Shown: positions 8,241-16,692 of the stretch, piece after piece
Layout: the number at the start of each line of letters is the position of its first letter
How positions within the stretch are numbered: position 1 is the first letter of the stretch
Assembly: GCA_041396125.1 (NCBI GenBank)
Contig: JAWKZG010000022.1
Span: 20,413 to 84,412 of the forward strand
DNA: 64,000 bases
Origin: JAWKZG01 sp041396125
GTDB lineage: Bacteria > Pseudomonadota > Gammaproteobacteria > Competibacterales > Competibacteraceae
Direction of reading: 5' to 3'
Program-made: the position numbers and the translations under genes
The notes under the pieces: generated by a model
Told to the model about the DNA's origin: nothing
What the model saw: only the letters and a program-made list of their open reading frames with translations
Databases searched by the model: none

Positions 8241-10097
8241 ATGGGTTGGCAACGTAAAGTACTGCGCGTCAATTTAACTGAGCGCACCTGCAAGCCGGAA
8301 CCGCTGAATATGGAATGGGCCCGGCTGTATCTGGGGCAACGCGGACTGGCCACAAAATATCTGTGTGAAGAAATCGACCCCGCCTGCGATCCGCTTTCGC
8401 CGGACAACAAAATGATTATGGTCACCGGGCCGCTGACCGGCACGATGGCCTCAACCGGCGGACGTTATTCAGTCGTCACTAAAGGGCCGCTGACCGGGGC
8501 CATCGCCTGTTCCAATTCAGGTGGTTTTTTCGGTGCCGAAATGAAAATGGCCGGCTGGGACATGATTATTTTCGAGGGCAAGGCCTCCAGCCCGGTTTAT
8601 CTCTATCTGGAAAACGATAATCCGCAGATCCTGCCTGCGGATGAACTCTGGGGACAATCGGTCTGGGCAACCGATGAGTGGATTCATAAAAAGCATCAGG
8701 ATCCGCAAATCCGTATTGCCGCGATTGGTGTCGGCGCTGAAAAAGGCGTGCTGTACAGTGCCATCGTCAATGACCTGCACCGCGCAGCAGGCCGTTCCGG
8801 TGTCGGTACGGTAATGGGTTCAAAAAATCTGAAAGCCGTCGCTATTCGTGGCACCAAAGGTGTTGCCGGTATCCACGATCCGGCCGCTTTCATGAAGGCG
8901 ACCCAGGCCGGTAAAAAAGTCCTGGCTGATAATGCAGTAACCGGTCAGGGCCTGCCGATGTACGGCACCCAGGTGTTGATGAACGTTATCAACGAAATGG
9001 GCGCAATGCCGACCCGTAACTGGCGTGAATCACAATTTGAAAATGCCAGTGCGATTTCCGGTGAAGCCATGCACGAGCCGCGCGAATCCGATGGCAAGCC
9101 CAATCTGGTACGTAATGGTGCCTGCTTCGGCTGCACCATAGCCTGTGGCCGTATTTCTACCATCGACCCGGAACATTTCTCGATTCAGGGCGAAGGCAAA
9201 GAACGCTACAAAGTGGCCTCCGGCGGGCTGGAATACGAAGCTGCCTGGGCACTCGGCTCGGATACCGGCGTGGGCGACATCGATGCCCTCACCTATGCCA
9301 ATTTTATCTGCAATGAGCAGGGTCTTGATCCGATCTCGTTTGGCGCTACCGTAGCGGCCGCTATGGAACTGTACGAAATCGGCGCGATCACCAAAGAGCA
9401 TACCGGTGGCGTCGAATTCAAATTCGGCAGTGCCGAAGCACTCTGCTACGCCGCTGATGTGACCGGCAAAGGTGAAGGCTTTGGTGCCGATCTGGGTCTG
9501 GGCTCCAAGCGCCTGACCGAGAAATACGGCCATCCTGATCTGGCCATGGTGGTCAAAGGGCAGGAATTTCCAGCTTACGATGCGCGCGGCATTCAGGGCA
9601 TGGGGCTGACCTATGCCACCAGCAACCGGGGTGCCTGCCATCTGCGCTCTTACACCGTATCGTCAGAAGTGCTGGGGATTCCGGTCAAAACTGATCCGCT
9701 GGTCACCGAAGGCAAAGCCGATCTGGTTAAAGCCTTTCAGGATGCTACCGCGATTGTGGATTCATCCGGACTGTGCGTTTTCACCACCTTCGCCTGGACA
9801 CTGGACGATATTCAACCGCAAATAGCAGCGGCCTGTGAAGGCGACTGGTCCATCGAAACCCTGAACGAAGTGGGCGAACGGATCTGGAATCTGGAACGTC
9901 AGTTCAATCTGGATGCCGGTCTGACCGCCGCTGACGATACCCTGCCCAAGCGTTTGCTGGAAGAAGGTGTCAAATCCGGCCCGGCACTGGGCAAAACCGT
10001 CGGCCTGAGCGAGATGCTGCCGGAATACTATCGCGTACGCGGCTGGAGCGAGGATGGTCGCCTGACCACCGAAACCAAGCAGCGTCTGAGCCTGTAA
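8241..10097 (+). CDS. aorB: Tungsten-dependent aldehyde oxidoreductase, catalytic subunit (AorB-like)
   Basis: The 618-aa protein belongs to the aldehyde:ferredoxin oxidoreductase family, which oxidises aldehydes to acids at a tungsten bis-pyranopterin site. The N-terminus is family-typical (LRVNLTERT, YLGQRGLATKYL, MVTGPLTGTMASTGGRY, SNSGGFFGAEMK). The [4Fe-4S] site is C295-x2-C298-x3-C302 (NGACFGCTIACGR), with the fourth Cys in SSGLCVFTTF near residue 510. Length equals that of archaeal and bacterial AORs. In this methylotroph the substrate may be formaldehyde or other toxic aldehydes; that is inference. It lies between the ferredoxin and FAD subunits. Confidence 0.94.
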   Translation: MGWQRKVLRVNLTERTCKPEPLNMEWARLYLGQRGLATKYLCEEIDPACDPLSPDNKMIMVTGPLTGTMASTGGRYSVVTKGPLTGAIACSNSGGFFGAEMKMAGWDMIIFEGKASSPVYLYLENDNPQILPADELWGQSVWATDEWIHKKHQDPQIRIAAIGVGAEKGVLYSAIVNDLHRAAGRSGVGTVMGSKNLKAVAIRGTKGVAGIHDPAAFMKATQAGKKVLADNAVTGQGLPMYGTQVLMNVINEMGAMPTRNWRESQFENASAISGEAMHEPRESDGKPNLVRNGACFGCTIACGRISTIDPEHFSIQGEGKERYKVASGGLEYEAAWALGSDTGVGDIDALTYANFICNEQGLDPISFGATVAAAMELYEIGAITKEHTGGVEFKFGSAEALCYAADVTGKGEGFGADLGLGSKRLTEKYGHPDLAMVVKGQEFPAYDARGIQGMGLTYATSNRGACHLRSYTVSSEVLGIPVKTDPLVTEGKADLVKAFQDATAIVDSSGLCVFTTFAWTLDDIQPQIAAACEGDWSIETLNEVGERIWNLERQFNLDAGLTAADDTLPKRLLEEGVKSGPALGKTVGLSEMLPEYYRVRGWSEDGRLTTETKQRLSL

Positions 10098-10136
10098 CGG
10101 TCCAGACACGCTTCGAAAAAAGTAGCGCGCTAGTTC

Positions 10137-10182
10137 AACGCGGGGAGCGGCAGGCATTGCACTGCCGATTCTCCGCGTTTTT
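10137..10182 (+). terminator. Internal terminator/attenuator between aorB and aorC
   Basis: An outer stem (AACGCGGGGAG / CTCCGCGTT, imperfect) encloses a perfect inner stem (CGGCAG / CTGCCG) and is followed by five T. It is an intrinsic terminator shape inside the operon, and may lower transcription of aorC and downstream genes relative to aorAB. Confidence 0.7.
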
Positions 10183-10202
10183 GCTGTTGTGAGGAGATAT
10201 CA

Positions 10203-11570
10203 ATGAAACATGTGCCAATGAAACATGTGATTATAGGTGCCGGCCCGGCTGGTGTGGTGGCCGCCGAAACCCTGCGCAAGCTCGACCCTGACAGTACGAT
10301 CACGCTGATCGGCGACGAACCGGAGCCCCCGTATTCGCGCATGGCTATCCCCTATCTGCTGGTTGAAAATATTGACGAAAGCGGGACTTACCTGCGCAAA
10401 GACAGTCAGCATTATCAGGCAAAGAATATTCAAATCCTGCATGAGCGGGTCACCCGTGTCGAACCAGGCACACGCAATCTTACTCTGCAAAACGGCTCTA
10501 CACTGGCTTACGACCGGCTGCTGATCTGCACCGGCTCCACACCAATCCGCCCGCCGATTCCGGGGATGGATCTGGAGGGTGTACATAATTGCTGGACTCT
10601 GGAGGATGCACGCCGTATCGCCCAATCGGCCAAACCAGGTGCAAAAGTGATCCTGATCGGTGCGGGCTTTATTGGTTGTATCATCCTGGAAGCTCTGGCC
10701 GGACGCGGCGTTGATCTGACTGTAGTGGAGATGGGCGATCGCATGGTGCCCCGCATGATGGACGAGACTGCCGGTGGACTGATCAAACGCTGGTGTGAAG
10801 GTAAGGGCATCAAGGTACACACCGCCACCAAAGTGGATCAGGTTGCCAGCGCGCAGACCGCCAGCACCGGCAGCGGCACCGGGGGTGGCCTCAAAAAACT
10901 GTTCAGTGCCCTCACCGGCAGCGCCAAGCCGGCAGCCAGCGAGCAGCAAGGCGGGCACCGTTTTAAGGTGACACTCAGCAATGGTCAGGTGCTGGATGCC
11001 GATCTGGTGATCTCGGCAGCAGGCGTCAAGCCCAATACCCAGTTACTGGAAGGCAGCGGCGTGGACATCGACAACGGTATTCTGGTCAATCATTATTTAC
11101 AGACCAATATCCCGGAAATTTATGCCGCAGGTGATGTTGCCCGTGGTCGCGATTTTTCCACCGGCGAGTTCGAAGTGCATGCCATTCAGCCGACCGCTAC
11201 CGAGCATGGCCGGATCGCAGCGCAGAATATGGCCGGCGTCGAAACCCGCTACGACGGCAGTTTCAATATGAACGTGCTGGATACGCTGGGACTGATTTCA
11301 AGCTCGTTCGGCCTGTGGATGGGAACCGAGGGCGGTGACAGTGCGCAACTGCTGGATGCTGAAAATTACCGCTATCTCAATCTGCAGTTTCAGGACGATA
11401 TCCTGGTTGGTGCGACCAGCCTCGGCCTGACCCAGCATGTTGGCGTACTGCGCGGACTGATTCAGGGCAAAGTGCGCCTGGGATCGTGGAAAGAAAAGCT
11501 AATGGAAGATCCCAGCCGGATCATGGATGCGTATCTGGCCATGAATTATACTGCCCAGCACGCCGCCTAA
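10203..11570 (+). CDS. aorC: AOR FAD/NADH subunit, NAD(P)/FAD oxidoreductase (AorC-like)
   Basis: A two-dinucleotide-binding flavoprotein: FAD site VIIGAGPAGVVAAETLRKL at residues 8-26, NAD site VILIGAGFIGCIILEAL near 150, and a second FAD motif YAAGDVARGRD near 305. In AorABC-type enzymes this subunit couples aldehyde oxidation to NAD reduction. A Gly/Ser/Ala-rich stretch of about 30 residues (around 219-250, TASTGSGTGGGLKKLFSALT and onward) interrupts the NAD domain; such low-complexity insertions are unusual for this fold. Two closely spaced starts (10203 and 10218) exist; I keep the first because of its GAGGAG ribosome binding site. Confidence 0.9.
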   Translation: MKHVPMKHVIIGAGPAGVVAAETLRKLDPDSTITLIGDEPEPPYSRMAIPYLLVENIDESGTYLRKDSQHYQAKNIQILHERVTRVEPGTRNLTLQNGSTLAYDRLLICTGSTPIRPPIPGMDLEGVHNCWTLEDARRIAQSAKPGAKVILIGAGFIGCIILEALAGRGVDLTVVEMGDRMVPRMMDETAGGLIKRWCEGKGIKVHTATKVDQVASAQTASTGSGTGGGLKKLFSALTGSAKPAASEQQGGHRFKVTLSNGQVLDADLVISAAGVKPNTQLLEGSGVDIDNGILVNHYLQTNIPEIYAAGDVARGRDFSTGEFEVHAIQPTATEHGRIAAQNMAGVETRYDGSFNMNVLDTLGLISSSFGLWMGTEGGDSAQLLDAENYRYLNLQFQDDILVGATSLGLTQHVGVLRGLIQGKVRLGSWKEKLMEDPSRIMDAYLAMNYTAQHAA

Positions 11571-11583
11571 ATGAGAAGGAACC

Positions 11584-11835
11584 ATGCAGATCACCGTTAA
11601 ACTCTACGCCATGCTGACCGAATACCTGCCAGCGCATGCCGAAAAGAACATCAGCACGCTGAATTTACCCGATAACTACACAGTAGCGCAGGTCATTCAG
11701 CAACTCCATTTGCCGGATCGTTACGTTCATCTGGTGTTGGTGAATGGTATCTACATTGAGCACGATCATCTGGCCGAAACAGCGTTGAACGAAGGCGATG
11801 TTCTGGCTATCTGGCCGCCCGTGGCCGGAGGCTGA
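11584..11835 (+). CDS. MoaD/ThiS-family sulfur carrier (AorD-like)
   Basis: The 83-aa beta-grasp protein ends in the diagnostic Gly-Gly tail (WPPVAGG), which is thiocarboxylated to supply dithiolene sulfur for pyranopterin cofactors. MQITVKLYAMLTEYLP at the start and LVNGIYIEHDHLAETALNEGDVLAIWPPVAGG at the end match MoaD-like proteins. As part of the AOR operon it probably serves the tungsten cofactor of AorB rather than general Moco synthesis. Spacing to aorC is 13 bp. Confidence 0.9.
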   Translation: MQITVKLYAMLTEYLPAHAEKNISTLNLPDNYTVAQVIQQLHLPDRYVHLVLVNGIYIEHDHLAETALNEGDVLAIWPPVAGG

Positions 11836-11851
11836 GAGTTTTACACAGACA

Positions 11852-12145
11852 ATGAATACTGTCGTACTAGAGCGCGAAATGGGCGTATCGCACAGCGATT
11901 TTTTCCGCACACTGCCCTCGGCAATGGGCACATTCAGCTATCGGCTGGAACAGCATACCGTGCTGGCTGAACATCAGGGTAAGCAGTTGCGGATCGAACT
12001 GGGGCCACAGCAGGAACGACGCATTGCATTGTTACGACTGCCCTATACCCAGGTTCGGTTTGCGTTTTGCGATACTTTTTCCCAGGCTGAAATCGACGCC
12101 TTTATGGCTTATTTCGACAGCCGTTTCCAACGCGGTGGCGGCTAG
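11852..12145 (+). CDS. Small AOR-operon protein of unknown function
   Basis: Not recognised. The 97-aa protein starts MNTVVLEREMGVSHSDFFRTLPSAMG, contains a beta-rich middle (RRIALLRLPYTQVRFAF), and ends in RFQRGGG, a Gly-rich tail. It has no Cys-rich motif except a single Cys and no signal. An earlier start at 11798 would overlap the MoaD gene by 38 bp and is less likely. Its position after the MoaD-like gene suggests a cofactor maturation or assembly role for the AOR, like the extra small gene of Aromatoleum aor operons; this is inference from position only. Confidence 0.7.
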   Translation: MNTVVLEREMGVSHSDFFRTLPSAMGTFSYRLEQHTVLAEHQGKQLRIELGPQQERRIALLRLPYTQVRFAFCDTFSQAEIDAFMAYFDSRFQRGGG

Positions 12146-12158
12146 CGGGATAACATTC

Positions 12159-12443
12159 ATGGCCAACCAAGACACTTCTCTGCCCCAGGCCGCTCAGGCG
12201 GCCTGGGATGCCTACCTGGCAATGGCGCAGACCAAACAACAGCATTTTGAGTATCTGCAGCAACTGGAAACAAAATATCAGCCCTACGGGCAACCCAGTA
12301 CAGCGGAACAAAACCACTTGCAGACACTCTTACAAGCACATGACGCTCAGGTTGGTGTATTTCGCAGTGCGCTGGCACGATTGCGCATCGACGACAGCAA
12401 AGCCTATGCCGAGCTACTCAAGCGCCTGGCGGCAGATGCCTGA
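12159..12443 (+). CDS. Small helical hypothetical protein at the end of the aor operon
   Basis: Not recognised. The 94-aa protein (MANQDTSLPQAAQAAWDAYL...) is almost entirely helix-forming, with Gln/Glu/Ala heptad-like stretches (QQHFEYLQQLETKY, HLQTLLQAHDAQVGVFRSAL), so a coiled coil is likely. No signal peptide or membrane segment. It begins 13 bp after the previous gene and is probably the last gene of the operon. A longer frame starting at 12024 is a read-through of the preceding gene in another frame. Confidence 0.6.
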   Translation: MANQDTSLPQAAQAAWDAYLAMAQTKQQHFEYLQQLETKYQPYGQPSTAEQNHLQTLLQAHDAQVGVFRSALARLRIDDSKAYAELLKRLAADA

Positions 12444-12539
12444 CCCGCCAAATCCGTTGAGGCTTACTGCACCCGCCGCTTTTGATTGCGTTAAACTATG
12501 CCATATCCTTTTTTAACACACCAATTCAGGAGAAAACCT

Positions 12540-13109
12540 ATGCGCGTAAACGCACGATGGGGCAGCATGTGTGTGCTGTTCGCAATGGCACTGCTGCCAT
12601 TCGGCACACAGGCTGAAGAAGGGGATTTTCCCACCCTGGACCGGGTTGAATATGTCATCGGCTGTATGAACGAGCGCGGCGGCGAAAACTACGATAATTT
12701 ATACCGCTGTGTCTGTGCGGTGGATTATCTGCGCTCGCAGTTCAGTTACGATGAATACAGCCAAGCTCAGGTATTTCGCATGCTGCGCAGCACGCCCGGT
12801 GAAAACGGCAGCCTGTTCCGCGATCCCAAACAGGCAGATCAGCTGCGCGACAGGCTTGATGCCGCTGATGAGACGATTGCCAAACGCTGCTTTTTGATAA
12901 CGCGGCTCAACCTAAAAGCTGAGCCGTATCAGAGCATACACCTGCCCGGCCATTACACCCGCCGGGCGCTGCGCATTCTTGCTAAGGCTACCCCGCGAAG
13001 CGCGGTTCCGGTACCCCCTGGATACCTAAGTCATAAATTGCGAACAAGCTGCCCCGCATTACCCCATCGCCCGGAAATCTGGGCAGGGGCGGCTTGGCCA
13101 TTGAAGTGA
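12540..13109 (+). CDS. Exported hypothetical protein with extended, probably aberrant C-terminus
   Basis: Signal peptide MRVNARWGSMCVLFAMALLPFGTQA (cleavage near residue 25), then a Cys-containing domain (YVIGCMNERGGENYDNLYRCVCAVDYLRSQFSYDEYSQAQVFRML...AKRCF). Cys pairs suggest periplasmic disulfides. No named family recognised. After AKRCF at about 12893 the frame continues 70 residues into the antisense of the SMP-30 gene. Removing one T from the TTTTT at about 12892-12896 would place a TGA right after RCF, giving a protein of about 118 aa, so the native end is probably there. Ribosome binding site CAGGAG fits the chosen ATG. Confidence 0.6.
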   Translation: MRVNARWGSMCVLFAMALLPFGTQAEEGDFPTLDRVEYVIGCMNERGGENYDNLYRCVCAVDYLRSQFSYDEYSQAQVFRMLRSTPGENGSLFRDPKQADQLRDRLDAADETIAKRCFLITRLNLKAEPYQSIHLPGHYTRRALRILAKATPRSAVPVPPGYLSHKLRTSCPALPHRPEIWAGAAWPLK

Positions 13110-13863
13110 CATACAGAATATCCAGGTTGGGACCACCGAACATGACACTGGTCACTTTTTTGACCGGCATACGGATTTCTCTTTCCACGCTGCCATCCGG
13201 GGCATAGCGTATCAGTCGGCCGTCATACACCAGCGCACTCCAGAGATAGCCTTCAGCGTCTACCGTTGAGCCATCTGCAGCCCCTCCCTGCGAGGTGTCG
13301 ACGGTGGCAAACGTACGTCGGTTGGAGACATTACCGGTGTCCTGATCGTAGTCATAGGCCCAGATTTCTCCGGTCCAGGTATCGGTAAAGTAAAACGTAT
13401 CACCCGTCGGACTCCAGCAGGGCCCGTTGGATACAATAATGTCACGGTCTATGGTATGCAGACTGAAATCCGGGTCGAGCCGATATAGTGCACCGTTCGG
13501 CCCCTCTTCCATGGTATCCATGGAACCCGCTACAAAACGGCCCCGTTTATCCACCTTGCCATCATTCAGCCGGTTATCGGCTTTATCCGGTTCCGGATCG
13601 ATAATCAGTTCCACATCGCCGGTTTTGAAATCCAGCAGGTGAAACCCGCGCGCCAGTGACACCACGGCACCACCATCACGGCGCAGCGCCATCGAGCCAA
13701 TTTTCTGCGGCACATCCCAGGAGCGGATTTCACGCCCGTCCTCCGTGCAGCGAAACACCCGGCCATCGAATGAATCGATCCAATACAGGCGTTGCTCGTC
13801 CACATCCCATAAGGGCCCTTCGCCCAGGGTGGTTTTTACGTCGACCAATACTTCGATGCGCAT
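12988..13863 (-). CDS. SMP-30/gluconolactonase/LRE-family lactonase, copy 1
   Basis: A 291-aa six-bladed beta-propeller of the regucalcin/gluconolactonase family, which hydrolyses sugar lactones using a divalent metal. Landmarks are LGEGPLWDVDEQRLYWIDS at the N-terminus (metal-ligand Glu), RLNDGKVDKRGRFVAGSMD, SNGPCWSPTGDTFYFTDTW and AEGYLWSALV. The second copy immediately upstream is very similar in plan, pointing to tandem duplication with divergence. Both head an operon with a beta-keto acid cleavage enzyme, an SDR and a sugar ABC importer, so the lactone probably derives from an imported sugar oxidised by the SDR. Intact. Confidence 0.9.
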   Translation of the reverse strand: MRIEVLVDVKTTLGEGPLWDVDEQRLYWIDSFDGRVFRCTEDGREIRSWDVPQKIGSMALRRDGGAVVSLARGFHLLDFKTGDVELIIDPEPDKADNRLNDGKVDKRGRFVAGSMDTMEEGPNGALYRLDPDFSLHTIDRDIIVSNGPCWSPTGDTFYFTDTWTGEIWAYDYDQDTGNVSNRRTFATVDTSQGGAADGSTVDAEGYLWSALVYDGRLIRYAPDGSVEREIRMPVKKVTSVMFGGPNLDILYVTSMAKPPLPRFPGDGVMRGSLFAIYDLGIQGVPEPRFAG

Positions 13864-13926
13864 GGAATTCTCCTTCAGGAATTCAGTATCTTGTTTGCTT
13901 TAATGGAACGGGATTCACGGCAAGCC

Positions 13927-14805
13927 TCAGCCGGCAAAACGGGGTTCCGGCACCCCGCGCACCCCCAGGCCATGCACGGCAAATACGGCGCCGGCCTCAC
14001 GCTCACGCGGGTACACCCCGTTAATCGGGCGCGCCATTGAGGTGACATAGGCGATATCGAGATCAGCACCGCCAAACGTGATGCTGGTGGTGTTTTCCAC
14101 CGGCAATCCGACACAGCGATCAATACTGCCGTCCGGTGCCAGACGCACCAGTCGGCCGCGAAAAACCTCGACCGTCCAGACATGATCGTCGGCATCGACG
14201 GTTGCACCGTCCGGAAAACCATTCAGCCCGAGGGTATCGAAATTCGCAAACGCCCGCTTATTAGAAATAGCACCACTGCGGGTATCGTAATCGTAGGCGT
14301 AAATCGTGCGCTGAAAACTATCGGCAAAATACAGCGTACCCCCGTCGAGACTGAAACACGGCCCGTTCGAGCAGATGATATCCTGCTCCAGCGTATGCAC
14401 ACTGTGATCGGTGTCAAGCCGAAACAGGCTGCATAATGGCTCACGTTCCTCGTAGTCCATATAGCCGGCCAGAAATCGCCCCTGCCGATCCACTTTGCCA
14501 TCATTCATACGAATGCGGGGTTGGCCCGGATCAGGATCAACAATGTGCTCGGCCGCAGCAGTGGCAAAATCAAAGGTATAGAATCCATCGCGCAACGACA
14601 GAATCGCTCCACCATCCTGACGCAAGGCCATCGAGCCAATATGCTCGGGTACATCCCAGCTTTGTTGTTCCGCGCCGCTCGCATCGCAGCGATGAATTTT
14701 CTTGCCCAGGCTATCGAGCCAGTACAGCCGCTGCTCCTGCACATCCCACAGCGGCCCTTCACCCAGACTGGCCTGCCCGTCAATTAAAACCTCGATTCGC
14801 AACAT
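13927..14805 (-). CDS. SMP-30/gluconolactonase/LRE-family lactonase, copy 2
   Basis: A 292-aa paralogue of the next gene with the same blade motifs: LGEGPLWDVQEQRLYWLDSL, IRMNDGKVDRQGRFLAGYMD, SNGPCFSLDGGTLYFADSF and GATVDADDHVWTVEVF. Metal-binding Glu, Asn and Asp positions are present. Both copies end with a related GVPEPRFAG tail. The pair probably differs in lactone specificity. It lies 63 bp upstream of copy 1 on the same strand and after the BKACE gene. Intact. Confidence 0.9.
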   Translation of the reverse strand: MLRIEVLIDGQASLGEGPLWDVQEQRLYWLDSLGKKIHRCDASGAEQQSWDVPEHIGSMALRQDGGAILSLRDGFYTFDFATAAAEHIVDPDPGQPRIRMNDGKVDRQGRFLAGYMDYEEREPLCSLFRLDTDHSVHTLEQDIICSNGPCFSLDGGTLYFADSFQRTIYAYDYDTRSGAISNKRAFANFDTLGLNGFPDGATVDADDHVWTVEVFRGRLVRLAPDGSIDRCVGLPVENTTSITFGGADLDIAYVTSMARPINGVYPREREAGAVFAVHGLGVRGVPEPRFAG

Positions 14806-14862
14806 GATTGTTTATCCACATCAATGTCAGTTTCAGGAAAACCAACAGGAAAATGAAAGGGA

Positions 14863-15786
14863 TTAAAACGCGACCCGGTCTCCGCCCTTCAGCGTCAGCA
14901 ATTCGCGCGCTTCGCTGGGAGTGGCAATTTCCAGACTCAGACCTTCGATAATCTGGCGCACCATGCGTACCTGATCGGCATTGGATTTAGCGAGATTGCC
15001 CCGCCCGGCCCATAAACTGTCTTCCAGCCCGACCCGCACGTTACCGCCCATGGCAGCAGCCTGCGCGGCAATCCGCAATTGACTGGCACCCGCCCCCAGT
15101 ACCGACCAGCGATAGTCCTTGCCAAACAGCCGGTCAGCCGTACGCTTCATGTGCATGACGTCTTCCGGGTGGGTGCCAAGACCGCCCAGGATACCGAACA
15201 CGGACTGCACAAAAAACGGCGGTTTAACCAGTCCGCGCTCGGCAAAATGGGCCAGATTATATAAATGGCCAATGTCGTAACATTCGAACTCAAAGCGCGT
15301 GCCACCATAGCAGGTTTAAGAATATATTCGATATCCTTGAAGCTATTGCGAAAAACCAAATCGGTGGCTTCCAGGTGAGCTTTCTCCCACTCAAACTTAA
15401 AGTCTTTGTACTTGTTCAACAACGGAAACAGACCGAAATTAATCGAACCCATGTTCAGGAGCGACTTCGGGCTGAAACGTTGCGGCCGGCAAAACCCGCT
15501 CCTGAACTGTCATGTATGGACTGCCACCGGTTGTGATGTTCACCACAGCGTCGGTCGCCTGCTTGATGCGAGGCAGAAACCGGCTGAATGCCTCGGGGGT
15601 CTGATCCGGTTTGCCGGTTTCCGGATCACGCGCGTGCAGATGCAGAATCGCCGCACCGGCTTCAGCCACGGCGATAGCTTCGCTGGCAATCTCGTCTGGC
15701 GTAATCGGCAGATGAGGGGTCATGCTGGGGGTGTGGATAGCACCGGTTACGGCGCAGGTGATGATCACTTTACCTTGTGCGGACAT
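14863..15786 (-). CDS. Beta-keto acid cleavage enzyme (BKACE, DUF849), two frameshifts
   Basis: BKACE proteins cleave a beta-keto acid with acetyl-CoA to acetoacetate and a CoA ester in a TIM barrel with Zn. Three overlapping frames cover the whole protein: N-terminus (VIITCAVTGAIHTPSMTPHLP, LHLHARDPETGKP, NITTGG), middle (MGSINFGLFPLLNKYKDFKF, VFRNSFKDIEYIL) and C-terminus (QSVFGILGGLGTHPEDVMHM, GNVRVGLEDSLW, LKGGDRVAF). Breaks are near 15470 (EVA/LNMGS junction) and 15316, where one extra A in AAACC would restore ILKTCYGGTRFEFECYDIGH. Total length of about 308 aa is normal. As sequenced it would not give a full enzyme. Confidence 0.85.
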
Positions 15787-15855
15787 ACTGTTCTCTCGGA
15801 CTAACAATAATTGATTGATGTAGATAACGCCGGTATGGCGTATATGAGTTTTTAT

Positions 15856-16664
15856 TCAGAGGGTTTCGACGTTGCCATCCACGCCGATAGATTGGCCGGA
15901 CATATTGCAACCGGCATCGGACAACAGAAACAACACCATCTTGGCCACATCATGCGGTGTCACCATCCGGCGCAATGACACGTTCGCCAGATATTGCGTT
16001 TCCATTTCGGCGTAGGGTATGCCCAGCTGCTTGGCCCGATCACGGATGACGCCTTCGATACGCGGCCCTTCGACAATACCGGGCAGGATGGCATTAACCC
16101 GAATATTGCTCGGGCCGAGCTCTTTGGCCAGACTTTGGGTAAACCCGACCACGCCGAATTTGGCGGCTGAATACGGGGTGCGGAAGGCGTAACCATGGCG
16201 TCCCGCCGCCGATGACATATTGACGATGGCACCGCCGCCGCTGGCTTTGAGCATCGGCACAGCCAGACGGGTGCATAAAAACTGACCGATCAGACACACC
16301 TCGATACAACGCCGCCATTCTGCCGGCGACATAGCTTCGACATTACCGGTGGGGCCAGCGATGCCGGCGTTATTGGCTCCAGCGCATCCAGTCCGCCCAG
16401 TTCGCGTTCGAGATCAGTAAACAGGCGTTCCACATCAGCCTCATCGGATACATCCGCTTTACTGGTGCCGGCCTTGGGGTGGGCCTTGCGAAAATCTGCC
16501 AGAAAGTCATCCGAGACATCGCAAATGTGCACGCGTGCCCCCTGGGCGATCAACAGATCCGCTATCGCCCGGCCAATCCCGGAAGCCCCGGCTGTCACCA
16601 GTACACGCTGGCCGGCGATACCGCCCAAAACCGGCCCAGCGCTGCTTGTTTGTTGCTCAGTCAT
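15856..16664 (-). CDS. Short-chain dehydrogenase/reductase, one frameshift
   Basis: A Rossmann-fold SDR of about 269 aa. The first frame carries the cofactor motif VTAGASGIGRAIADLL and ICDVSDD; the second carries the catalytic Ser and Y-x3-K (NMSSAAGRHGYAFRTPYSAAKFG) and the end (CNMSGQSIGVDGNVETL). The break is near 16378, at the expected NNAG motif: adding one G to GGAGCC restores NNAGIAGPTGN. It probably oxidises the imported substrate to the lactone or keto acid used by neighbouring enzymes. The ATG at 16664 has a GGAGAG ribosome binding site. Confidence 0.86.
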
Positions 16665-16692
16665 GATCTTTATTCTCTCCTGGGAATCATAT

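Noticed and set aside
9030..9641. Long open frame opposite aorB
   Set aside because: Antisense shadow of a GC-rich conserved gene; the product shows no recognisable domain.
10200..10958. 252-codon frame opposite aorC
   Set aside because: Antisense to a clear flavoprotein, no ribosome binding site and no family match.
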